Positions 44,799 to 50,839 of a stretch of 50,839 nt of DNA are shown here, in pieces (the stretch's first letter is position 1; each line of letters opens with the position of its first letter). The notes beneath the pieces were generated by a model. That model was not told the origin of the DNA and did not search any database. It saw nothing but the letters and a program-made list of their open reading frames with translations. A program made the position numbers and the translations under genes. Source of the stretch: an uncultured Rubritalea sp. (GTDB lineage Bacteria; Verrucomicrobiota; Verrucomicrobiia; Verrucomicrobiales; Akkermansiaceae); the NCBI GenBank assembly GCA_937923145.1, contig CALAJT010000019.1, positions 1 through 50,839 of the forward strand, given 5' to 3'.

Positions 44799-45251
44799 AT
44801 GAGCATCCAAGACACACTGACTGCCGACATGAAGACCGCGATGAAAGCCAAGGACAAAGTCTCCCTAGGCACCATCCGTACACTGAAATCCGCCATCAAG
44901 AACTCCGCCATCGAAAAAGGCGGAGCCGACGCTGTCCTAGACGATGCAGAAGTCATGGCAGTCATCCGCAAGCAGATCAAGCAACGCCAAGACTCACTAG
45001 CTCAATACACAGAACACGGCCGCCCTGAGCTAGCCGAGGTAGAGCAGAACGAGATCAACGTCCTAGAAAACTACCTCCCTACCCCACTCACCGCAGACGA
45101 AGTCGCAGCCCTAGTAGCCGAAGCCATCGCCGAGACAGGCGCCACCTCCAAGGCAGACATGGGCAAAGTAATGGGCCTAGCCCAAAAGAAAGCCGACGGC
45201 AAAACAGACGGCAAAACCATCAGCCAAGCAGTGATGAAAGCACTTTCGTAA
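44799..45251 (+). CDS. GatB/YqeY domain protein
   Basis: A 150-residue YqeY protein, related to the tail of the GatB amidotransferase subunit. The pattern KTAMKAKDKVSLGTIRTLKSAIKN, EVMAVIRKQIKQRQDS, ENEINVLENYLP-type and final DGKTISQAVMKALS is typical. Near the end, a 12-bp tandem duplication (GACGGCAAAACA / GACGGCAAAACC, 45195-45218) adds a Thr-Asp-Gly-Lys repeat. This repeat is absent from the second copy of this 3' end at 46158. Function in general is unclear; a tRNA-related role is presumed from the GatB relationship. Confidence 0.9.
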   Translation: MSIQDTLTADMKTAMKAKDKVSLGTIRTLKSAIKNSAIEKGGADAVLDDAEVMAVIRKQIKQRQDSLAQYTEHGRPELAEVEQNEINVLENYLPTPLTADEVAALVAEAIAETGATSKADMGKVMGLAQKKADGKTDGKTISQAVMKALS

Positions 45252-45504
45252 CGGAATTAATGATTTGTAATTGGTGCTTAGAGAGTTTATACTAGGGACT
45301 TTTTATACAGAATTTTCAGAATGGACAAAATTCCTTGGGCTATTAGTTCATGAAACAATGTTCTATAATATCAAAGATTGGGCTTCAGCCTTAATAGATT
45401 CATTGCATTCTCAATAATTCTGTGAAATTTTGTTAATTCTGTCTAGCGCCGCAGGCTGAACTCTCCCTAATCTAGATTCCCTGACCCAAGCCTTTCTACT
45501 TTCT
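45154..45504 (+). repeat. long direct repeat R, copy 1 (3' end of yqeY plus 250 bp downstream)
   Basis: From GACATGGGCAAAGTAATG inside yqeY, through its stop, to CCTTTCTACTTTCT. Matches copy 2 (46158-46508) at an estimated 90 percent or more. The downstream part contains ACAGAATT words at both ends and the sentence GTCTAGCGCCGCAGGCTGAA, itself repeat-like. Confidence 0.9.
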
Positions 45505-45541
45505 CCTTTAAACTTTCTCCTTCCTACAGTATCTTAAGAAT
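45252..45541. other. intergenic part of repeat R, copy 1
   Basis: About 290 bp without a gene, almost all of it inside direct repeat R. The last 35 bp (TTTCTCCTTCCTACAG then TATCTTAAGAAT) lead into the GTG start of the small ORF and must hold any cassette promoter. Confidence 0.5.
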
Positions 45542-45766
45542 GTGAGCGTAGTAAAAAAAGATAGATCTCATTGGATAGTTAAGAAATGCTCATCCTTTGA
45601 AGAAATGCGAATTCATCGGATTCAGCAATGGCAAGAGCGCCCGTTTATCGAGCGCCTAGACGCGGCTTGGGAAATCATCGAGGACGCATGGAAACTCAAA
45701 CAAAAGGACCCCAATGAACTCAGACTTCAAAGATCTCTTACAACTGTTGTCAGACGAAGAGGTTGA
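45542..45766 (+). CDS. small protein preceding nucleotidyltransferase (candidate antitoxin or partner)
   Basis: A 74-residue protein from a GTG start: a basic N-terminus, FEEMRIHRIQQWQERPFIERLDAAWEI, and a closing LRLQRSL. This wording resembles the small proteins that often precede DUF6036-like nucleotidyltransferases in other bacteria (recollection). It overlaps the nucleotidyltransferase gene by 53 bp in another frame, which points to coupled translation. Both genes form a compact cassette between the two copies of repeat R. Function unproven. Confidence 0.6.
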   Translation: MSVVKKDRSHWIVKKCSSFEEMRIHRIQQWQERPFIERLDAAWEIIEDAWKLKQKDPNELRLQRSLTTVVRRRG

Positions 45767-46157
45767 ATACCTAGTTGTCGGTGGCTACGCTGTCATCTAC
45801 CATGCCCAGCCTCGATCCACGAAAGACCTCGATATCTGGCTAAAACCTTCACTAGAAAACGCTAAAAAAATAGGTAGCGTTTTCAACAAATTTGGCATCC
45901 CTCTAATCGATGTCACACTAAATGACTTTGCCAATGAAGGGCTTCAATACGCAATAGGAATGCCCCCTAGCATGATTGACTTCCTCACCTCTATACCAGG
46001 TCTAGAATTTGAACAATGCTGGGAAAACCGTATCCAAACATCTAGCGAGGAAATTGACATCATATTCCTAGGCAAACAAGACCTCATCACCGCAAAGAAA
46101 ACTGCCGGTCGCCCCCAAGACCTAGCCGACATCGACGAGTTAGAACGCACCCTGTAG
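45714..46157 (+). CDS. DUF6036/AbiEii-like nucleotidyltransferase
   Basis: A 147-residue stand-alone nucleotidyltransferase-fold protein. The catalytic pattern is VVGGYAVIYH (G23-G24) followed by the Asp pair D38/D40 in TKDLDIWLKP, with a later IDIIFLGKQDLITAKKTAGR segment that is diagnostic of the DUF6036-like group. The third Asp is likely in EEIDII (about 120). It is short and lacks other domains. Relatives function in toxin-antitoxin pairs or as unknown transferases. Its TAG stop is directly followed by repeat R copy 2, so the cassette has a sharp right edge. Confidence 0.8.
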   Translation: MNSDFKDLLQLLSDEEVEYLVVGGYAVIYHAQPRSTKDLDIWLKPSLENAKKIGSVFNKFGIPLIDVTLNDFANEGLQYAIGMPPSMIDFLTSIPGLEFEQCWENRIQTSSEEIDIIFLGKQDLITAKKTAGRPQDLADIDELERTL

Positions 46158-46508
46158 CCGACATGAGCAAAGTAATGAGCCTAGCCCAAAAGAAAGCCGA
46201 CGGCAAAACCATCAGCCAAGCAGTGATGAAAGCTCTTTCCTAGCGGAATTAGTGATTGGTATTTGGTGCTTAGAGAGTTTACACTAGAGACTTTTTATAC
46301 AGAATTGTCAGAATTTTTCAGAATGGACAGAATTCCTTGGGCTATTAGTTCATGAAACAATGTTCTATAATAACAAAGATTGGGCTTCAGCCTTAATAGC
46401 TTCATTGCATTCTCAATAATTCTGCGAAATTTTGTTAATTCTGTCTAGCGCCGCAGGCTGAACTCTCCCTAATCTCGATTCTCTGACCCAAGCCTTTCTA
46501 CTTTCTAC
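46158..46508 (+). repeat. long direct repeat R, copy 2 (orphan yqeY 3' end)
   Basis: Begins GACATGAGCAAAGTAATG right after the nucleotidyltransferase stop and carries the last roughly 27 codons of yqeY, out of context, without the 12-bp tandem. It then continues with the same downstream DNA as copy 1. It carries no start codon context for expression and is a pseudo-3' end. Confidence 0.9.
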
Positions 46509-46541
46509 TTTCACCTGCCTGATCTAATCGCAAAGAATCAA

Positions 46542-46581
46542 GAAATCTGTGAAAATCCGCGTAAATCTGAGGTTAAAAAAT
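46542..46581 (+). repeat. AATCTGAGGT/GCGTAAATCTG intergenic repeat copy
   Basis: GAAATCTGTGAAAATCCGCG followed by TAAATCTGAGGTTAAAAAA. It is the reverse-complement partner of 30222-30261. Confidence 0.6.
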
Positions 46582-46637
46582 AGTTATCTACAGCAGTTAA
46601 ACTCGACTCATCCATTCAAAACTGAAAAGCTCGTTGC

Positions 46638-47612
46638 ATGGAGCCACCGCCATTCACCATCACACCTACCATCCTAGACCTAGTCGCTCAGATTGCGGAG
46701 AAGGTCGGTAGTCTTGGACTTGGTGATGAAGCCTCATCCACTCCTAAGTTGCGACGTGAAAACCGTATCAAAAGCATTCATGCATCGCTAGCCATTGAAA
46801 ACAACACGCTTAGCCTAGAGCAAGTCACAGCCCTACTCGATGGCAAGCATGTGCTCGGTCCTGCAAAGGAAATTCAAGAAGTGAGAAATGCCTTCAATGC
46901 CTACGATCAACTCACTGAGTGGAAACCCCATCAGCTGAAACACCTACTCAAAGCGCATCGCTTGATGATGGACAAGCTCGTTGATCATCCAGGCACATTC
47001 AGATCAGGCGGCGTCGGAATAGCCAAGGGGGATAAAGTAGTTCACGTAGCTCCGCCTGCCACCATGGTAAAAGGCTTGGTGAATGACTTATTAACGTGGC
47101 TCAAGACCACCGATGTTCATCCACTAATCGCTAGCTGTGTGTTTCATTACGAGTTTGAATTCATCCATCCCTTTGCCGATGGAAATGGCAGGATAGGAAG
47201 ACTCTGGCAGACACTCATCCTCAGCACCTGGAAAGCTCCCCTCGCTTACCTCCCTATCGAAGACTTGATCCGTAAAAACCAACAGGAATACTACGATGTT
47301 CTAGCAATCTGTGATCAAACTGCAGACTCCTCAGCATTCATTGAATTCATCCTCAAACTCCTACTCCAAGCACTCAATCAAACCCACACCACCGACCAAG
47401 TCAGCGACCAAGTAAGCGACCAAGTCAAATCTCTCCTAAACGTCCTCAAAAACGGTTCACTCAGCGCAACTGACTGCATGCAAAAGCTAAACCTCAGCCA
47501 CCGCCCCACCTTCCGTAAAAACTACCTCAACCCAGCACTCACCACCCACCTCATCGAGCGCACCATCCCAGACAAACCGAATAGTAGGCTGCAGAAGTAT
47601 CGGTTAAAATGA
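46638..47612 (+). CDS. Fic-family AMP transferase with N-terminal inhibitory motif and DQVS-repeat linker
   Basis: Fic proteins add AMP (or other nucleotides) to target proteins. The catalytic motif HPFADGNGRIGR is at 177-188, and the flap residues lie before it. An inhibitory helix motif S-L-A-I-E-N at 50-55 fits [S/T]xxxE[G/N] of class II, self-inhibited Fic enzymes. After residue 250 a DQVS-DQVS-DQV repeat (253-263), coded by a 12-bp tandem repeat at 47394-47427, joins the Fic core to a C-terminal winged-helix-like end (NGSLSATDCMQKLNLSHRPT). Such proteins may act as regulators or toxin-like enzymes. No separate antitoxin gene is beside it. Confidence 0.88.
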   Translation: MEPPPFTITPTILDLVAQIAEKVGSLGLGDEASSTPKLRRENRIKSIHASLAIENNTLSLEQVTALLDGKHVLGPAKEIQEVRNAFNAYDQLTEWKPHQLKHLLKAHRLMMDKLVDHPGTFRSGGVGIAKGDKVVHVAPPATMVKGLVNDLLTWLKTTDVHPLIASCVFHYEFEFIHPFADGNGRIGRLWQTLILSTWKAPLAYLPIEDLIRKNQQEYYDVLAICDQTADSSAFIEFILKLLLQALNQTHTTDQVSDQVSDQVKSLLNVLKNGSLSATDCMQKLNLSHRPTFRKNYLNPALTTHLIERTIPDKPNSRLQKYRLK

Positions 47613-47684
47613 AATAGCTGTAACCGAAGTTGCCAGTTGCCAGTTACCAGTTGCAGCCCAAGACTTTCTACTTTCTACTTCATC

Positions 47685-47768
47685 TAGCCCTGAAAGGGTA
47701 AAATATATCTAGCCCATGCTCAGCAAAGCGCTGCCATGGGTTTTCGTTTCTATAAAGACAGGGCTGAA
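47685..47768. repeat. AGCCCTGAAAGGGT...AGCCCATG...CATGGGT intergenic repeat
   Basis: The element AGCCCTGAAAGGGT, then AGCCCATG with a CAGC-AAAG-CGCTG hairpin and CATGGGT, ending with GACAGGGCTGA. Wordings like this are widespread in bacterial intergenic DNA and are often tied to REP-type transposases. None is in this window. Confidence 0.55.
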
Positions 47769-47812
47769 TATGTGTTACAACGTTACGGATTAAAAACACA
47801 AGCAAGCTCGAG

Positions 47813-48304
47813 CTAACATTTCCAGTAATCTAGAAAATGTTCCATTTCTGCGCTACTTTCGAAACGAATTTCTGATTCTTCATCTTTAGCAAAACTTCCA
47901 ATCAAAGATTCTAAGCTAGGATAGAAAAAATAGGCTCCATGACGTGATTCGAAAACATAAACTATACTGTCTAAATTTGAATGGCGAATTCTAAAAGTCT
48001 CTATTCTTTGTTCATACCTAAATATTGTGCTGACCTCTATAAAATCAACGTCGTTTTTTTCATTCTGGCTTTGTATATTTTCGATTCTTGAAAGGATATC
48101 CTGATAGCATTCCAGCACATACTCTGCATCCGTTTCATTTTCATAATCAATTAGCTCAATTAAAGATACCTCTCCCTCTTCATTCTGTGAGATTGCCTTT
48201 TGATATTCAACAATCCCCCCTTTCACTAGGTTACACAGAAGTTCGATATCATTCAACTTAAGCTCCAAATTAACTTTCTTAGCTTTTCTAGTATTATTTA
48301 TCAC
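47813..48304 (-). CDS. hypothetical protein, divergent from XRE/DUF2075 module
   Basis: A 163-residue acidic, soluble protein without signal or membrane segment, containing an aromatic block near 130-145 (YVFESRHGAYFFYPSL) and a Cys-terminal end (DYWKC). I do not recognise the family. It is transcribed away from the XRE gene. The palindromic operators between the two genes lie about 40-90 bp from its start, so it may be under the same control. It is AT-rich like its neighbours, which points to acquisition. Confidence 0.6.
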   Translation of the reverse strand: MINNTRKAKKVNLELKLNDIELLCNLVKGGIVEYQKAISQNEEGEVSLIELIDYENETDAEYVLECYQDILSRIENIQSQNEKNDVDFIEVSTIFRYEQRIETFRIRHSNLDSIVYVFESRHGAYFFYPSLESLIGSFAKDEESEIRFESSAEMEHFLDYWKC

Positions 48305-48344
48305 ATCTTTATTCTTTCTATGGTATTTTATTAATGTTTCATTT

Positions 48345-48395
48345 TGTTCTATTTTAGAACAATCTTCAAGGATTAATATGTTCTATTTTAGAACA
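48345..48395. promoter_or_regulatory. twin palindromic operators of the XRE regulator
   Basis: Two identical 17-bp palindromes, TGTTCTATTTTAGAACA, at 48345-48361 and 48379-48395. Their starts are 34 bp apart (about three helical turns). The second ends on the A of the XRE start codon, so bound repressor would block initiation. The XRE protein is the natural candidate binder. The half-sites also equal those of the verrucomicrobial LexA motif, but with N7 rather than N4 spacing. Confidence 0.75.
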
Positions 48396-48628
48396 TGGAC
48401 TTAGTCATCAACTTATGTGGAGAACAAATTGCGAAATTACGTAGTTCTCATACCCCTTCTCTCACACAAGAAGAATTAGCAGCTAAACTACAAAGAGCAG
48501 GACTAGATCTTGATAGAGCAGCTATTGCAAAAATTGAGACTAAAAAACGACGAATCTATGACTACGAAGTAATCATCTTTGCTAAGGTCTTAAATGTTTC
48601 ACCTTTAACTCTATTAGGGTATGAATAA
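48395..48628 (+). CDS. XRE-family helix-turn-helix regulator
   Basis: A 77-residue DNA-binding protein with the HTH at about 22-45 (SLTQEELAAKLQRAGLDLDR, AAIAKIE), consistent with small Cro/C.BclI-type controllers. Its stop overlaps the start of the nuclease-ATPase gene by 8 bp (ATG at 48621), so translation is coupled. Two palindromes lie directly upstream of its start, which suggests autoregulation. Small XRE genes of this layout act as antitoxins or controllers of the downstream enzyme. Confidence 0.85.
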   Translation: MDLVINLCGEQIAKLRSSHTPSLTQEELAAKLQRAGLDLDRAAIAKIETKKRRIYDYEVIIFAKVLNVSPLTLLGYE

Positions 48629-50579
48629 GAGATACTATTATTCGTGCTCAGCGTTAGCTCTACAGGAAATAGAAGATGAGAATATACTTGGTTATCTAGC
48701 AGCAAACAATGATTTTGAACTCACGCTAGAAGCAAGAAACTCGTGGAGAGATCAGATCCCTATTCTGAGAGATAACTTATCCAATCTTACTGAAGGTCAG
48801 CTATATTTTGAATATACTATTCCTAGAATGGGCAAGAGATGTGATGTTATCTTACTATACAAAGATACTGTTTTCGTCATTGAATTCAAAGTTGGAGCAC
48901 AAAAATATCTAAAATCAGATGAAAGACAGACTGTTGATTATGCTCTCGATTTAAAGAATTTTCACAAGCAAAGTCATTCTCTAAAAATTGTTCCAATTCT
49001 TATTGCTACTGAGGCCAGTGACATTCGTAATACTATTGCCTTCGAAAAGGACAATATTACTAACTGCCAATTTTCATCAGGTCAAAATCTTATGGGAATA
49101 ATAGAATCTTTCGAATATGATGACTGTAAAATAAAATACGAAAAATGGTCTAATTCTTCCTATCAACCCACTCCCACAATCGTTGAAGCGGCTAGAGCGT
49201 TGTATAGAGATCATAGTGTAGAATCAATATCACGAAATGATGCTTCGGCCAAAAATTTAACTGATACATGTAGTTGTGTAGAGTCGATTATAGCCAACTC
49301 TAAAAAAAATCATCGAAAGTCAATATGCTTTATTACAGGTGTTCCTGGAGCTGGCAAAACACTAGCAGGTTTAAATATAGCCACTTCCATAATGGAGGCT
49401 GAGAATAAAGAATACTCTACATTTCTATCAGGTAATGGGCCGCTAGTAACTGTTCTTCAAAGAGCTCTAGCTGTTGACAAAAAGACTCGCGAAGGAGTCT
49501 CCCTTGAGCAAGCTAAGAGAGAAACAAAAGCATTTATTCAAAACATCCACCACTTCAGAGACGACTACATAACGGATCTAAAAGCACCTAGTGATCAAGT
49601 TGTCATCTTTGACGAAGCTCAAAGGGCATGGACTAAAGAAAAAGCCTCCAAATTTATGAAGAATAAAAAGAGCGTGGATGACTTTGATAAATCAGAACCT
49701 CAGTTCTTAATTGAGGTAATGGATCGACATCAAGACTGGTGTGTAATTATCGCTTTGATAGGAGGAGGCCAAGAGATCAATGATGGAGAAGCGGGACTAC
49801 CTGAGTGGTTTAAAGCCATTAATAGTAGCCCTAGTAATTGGGATACATATTATTCACCTCAAATAAACAAAACAGAGTATCTACTAAGTAGTAATCTAGA
49901 ACAAATCCTGCCGAGTAATGCCATTTCCAAAAGCGATCTTCACCTTTCTGTATCTTTAAGATCTTTTAGAGCTGAAAATGTATCTAATTTTATTAATGCT
50001 ATCATTGCTAATAAACCTGAAGATGCCTCTCACTTAGCAGATGACGTTTTAAAAACCTATCCTGCATACGTTACACGTTGCCTAGAAAAAGCTAAACAAT
50101 GGATACGTAAAGAGAAACGAGGTAACGAAAGATATGGTATTACAGCTAGCTCGAATGCAAAAAGACTCGCTCCTCATGGAATTCAAATGAAGATTCAGAT
50201 AGACCCCGAGCATTGGTTTCTCTCCCATTCTGAAGATATCAGGTCTTCTAATTTCATGGAACTCTCAGCCAGTCAATTTGATATTCAAGGTCTCGAATTA
50301 GATTGGGCTATTGTAGGCTGGGATGCGGATCTACGAAGAGAAAACGGTGATTGGAAACACTATTCGTTTAGTGGGTCAAATTGGAGAAATATTAACAAAG
50401 AAATAGATCAACTGTATTTGAGAAATGCTTATAGAGTAATCCTCAGCCGCGCTAGACAAGGTATGGTTATTTTCTTACCTAAAGGAGACGAGATTGATAC
50501 TACCAGAAAACCGTCTTTCTATGAACCTATCTATGAATACTTAAAGTCATGCGGTTTAAAGGACCTGCCCACACTGTAA
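48621..50579 (+). CDS. PD-(D/E)XK nuclease fused to a DUF2075 ATPase/helicase-like domain
   Basis: A 652-residue protein with two enzymatic halves. The N-terminal domain has the nuclease core D75 and E88-x-K90 in KRCDVILLYKDTVFVIEFKV. A P-loop ATPase of the DUF2075 group follows: Walker A GVPGAGKT at 240-247, Walker B VVIFDEAQ with D331/E332, GGGQEIN near 380, and late helicase-like blocks (QFDIQGLELDWAIVGWD, YRVILSRARQGMVIFL). It is coupled to the XRE gene upstream. Such nuclease-ATPases under tight XRE repression fit anti-phage or toxin-like roles; this is inference, and no named defence system is claimed. The gene is AT-rich, suggesting acquisition. Confidence 0.82.
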   Translation: MNKRYYYSCSALALQEIEDENILGYLAANNDFELTLEARNSWRDQIPILRDNLSNLTEGQLYFEYTIPRMGKRCDVILLYKDTVFVIEFKVGAQKYLKSDERQTVDYALDLKNFHKQSHSLKIVPILIATEASDIRNTIAFEKDNITNCQFSSGQNLMGIIESFEYDDCKIKYEKWSNSSYQPTPTIVEAARALYRDHSVESISRNDASAKNLTDTCSCVESIIANSKKNHRKSICFITGVPGAGKTLAGLNIATSIMEAENKEYSTFLSGNGPLVTVLQRALAVDKKTREGVSLEQAKRETKAFIQNIHHFRDDYITDLKAPSDQVVIFDEAQRAWTKEKASKFMKNKKSVDDFDKSEPQFLIEVMDRHQDWCVIIALIGGGQEINDGEAGLPEWFKAINSSPSNWDTYYSPQINKTEYLLSSNLEQILPSNAISKSDLHLSVSLRSFRAENVSNFINAIIANKPEDASHLADDVLKTYPAYVTRCLEKAKQWIRKEKRGNERYGITASSNAKRLAPHGIQMKIQIDPEHWFLSHSEDIRSSNFMELSASQFDIQGLELDWAIVGWDADLRRENGDWKHYSFSGSNWRNINKEIDQLYLRNAYRVILSRARQGMVIFLPKGDEIDTTRKPSFYEPIYEYLKSCGLKDLPTL

Positions 50580-50601
50580 AAAAATCGCTGAAGCTTATCC
50601 C

Positions 50602-50839
50602 CTACAAGTTCTCAGGCGCACTTAGCAACTCGGCTACTCGCTTCAGCAATCTGCCTGCGTCGCCTCCATCGATGACTCGGTGGTCGAAGGTTAGGTTTAG
50701 TTCGGCTTCGGTTACGGGGATGAAGGCGTTGACTTGATCGCTCCAGACGGGGCGTTTTACGCCGGCACTGATGCCTAGGATTAGGGTTTCGTTCGGGAGT
50801 GGGATTGGGGTGCCCCAGGTGAGACCGAAGGTTCCGAAG
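50602..50839 (-). CDS. 2-oxoacid dehydrogenase E2 (dihydrolipoamide acyltransferase), C-terminal part, cut by window edge
   Basis: The minus strand reads FGTFGLTWGTPIPLPNE, then LILGISAG, FIPVTEAELNLTF, and DHRVIDGGDAGRLLKRVAEL before a TAG stop at 50602. DHRVIDGGDAG is the active-site block of lipoyl-enzyme acyltransferases. The 5' end lies beyond 50839. The substrate (pyruvate, 2-oxoglutarate or branched-chain) cannot be told from this fragment. It is convergent with the nuclease-ATPase gene, 22 bp apart. Confidence 0.85.
   Translation of the reverse strand, partial: FGTFGLTWGTPIPLPNETLILGISAGVKRPVWSDQVNAFIPVTEAELNLTFDHRVIDGGDAGRLLKRVAELLSAPENL

Larger units (their letters stand above)
46158..46637. 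other. gene-free region before the Fic gene
   Basis: Holds repeat R copy 2 and, at 46542-46581, an AATCTGAGG repeat. The remaining 50 bp before 46638 contain ACAGCAGTTAAACTCGACTC and no clear promoter. Confidence 0.5.

Noticed and set aside
48345-48395. LexA (SOS) boxes
   Set aside because: The half-sites match, but spacing is seven rather than four bases, and the adjacent XRE gene is a simpler owner of the sites. Kept only as a low-interest link.
50549-50737. Plus-strand 62-residue protein at the window end
   Set aside because: Antisense shadow of the E2 acyltransferase, whose active-site block reads clearly on the other strand.

Overview
The window looks like chromosomal DNA of a verrucomicrobial bacterium (inference). 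The pointers are a PEP-CTERM sorting signal, an exported lipoprotein of the formylglycine-generating-enzyme family, lipoproteins ending in a conserved VDV-G-P-G-KVRDP-FRVP-type tail, a eukaryote-type HisA, a BlaI/BlaR1 pair with a giant sensor, and a DUF6172 protein. No rRNA or phylogenetic marker is present, so the phylum call is not proven.

Layout. 1-1249: gene-poor and apparently decayed, with a possible universal-stress-protein remnant. 1250-10644: core and secretome genes, namely mutL, two paralogous lipoproteins, bioA with a small overlapping gene, the FGE-like lipoprotein, hisA, an SGNH hydrolase and a 3D-domain lipoprotein. 10770-14537: uvrA and ftsY. 14538-21340: a PEP-CTERM protein, a DUF6172 protein and blaI-blaR1 with twin operators. 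21342-24122: acnB.

24123-30894 is an AT-rich accessory block. It holds a 1166-residue PIN-domain protein, about 750 bp of degenerate 12-bp repeats, an AlbA/ATPase regulator whose own linker is coded by the same repeat, and an AbiEii-like pseudogene. 30895-45251 returns to housekeeping: aroB, ilvA, hemL, acpS-pdxJ, an IscU-like scaffold, gltA, tsaB, an acyltransferase, yqeY and three tRNAs (Leu, Arg, Asn).

45252-50579 is a second accessory block. A two-gene nucleotidyltransferase cassette sits between two 350-bp direct copies of the yqeY 3' end and its downstream DNA. It is followed by a Fic protein with a 12-bp-repeat linker, then a divergent module of an unknown gene, an XRE regulator and a PD-(D/E)XK/DUF2075 nuclease-ATPase controlled by two identical 17-bp palindromes. 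The window ends inside the C-terminus of a 2-oxoacid dehydrogenase E2 subunit.

How the parts fit together. The core genes cover the TCA cycle (acnB, gltA, E2), cofactors (bioA, hemL, pdxJ), amino acids (aroB, ilvA, hisA), DNA repair (mutL, uvrA) and protein targeting (ftsY). The two accessory blocks are rich in candidate toxin-antitoxin or defence genes and in repeats. The best candidates for something undescribed are the out-of-frame repeat array beside the AlbA regulator, the repeat-flanked nucleotidyltransferase cassette, and the operator-controlled XRE/DUF2075 module.
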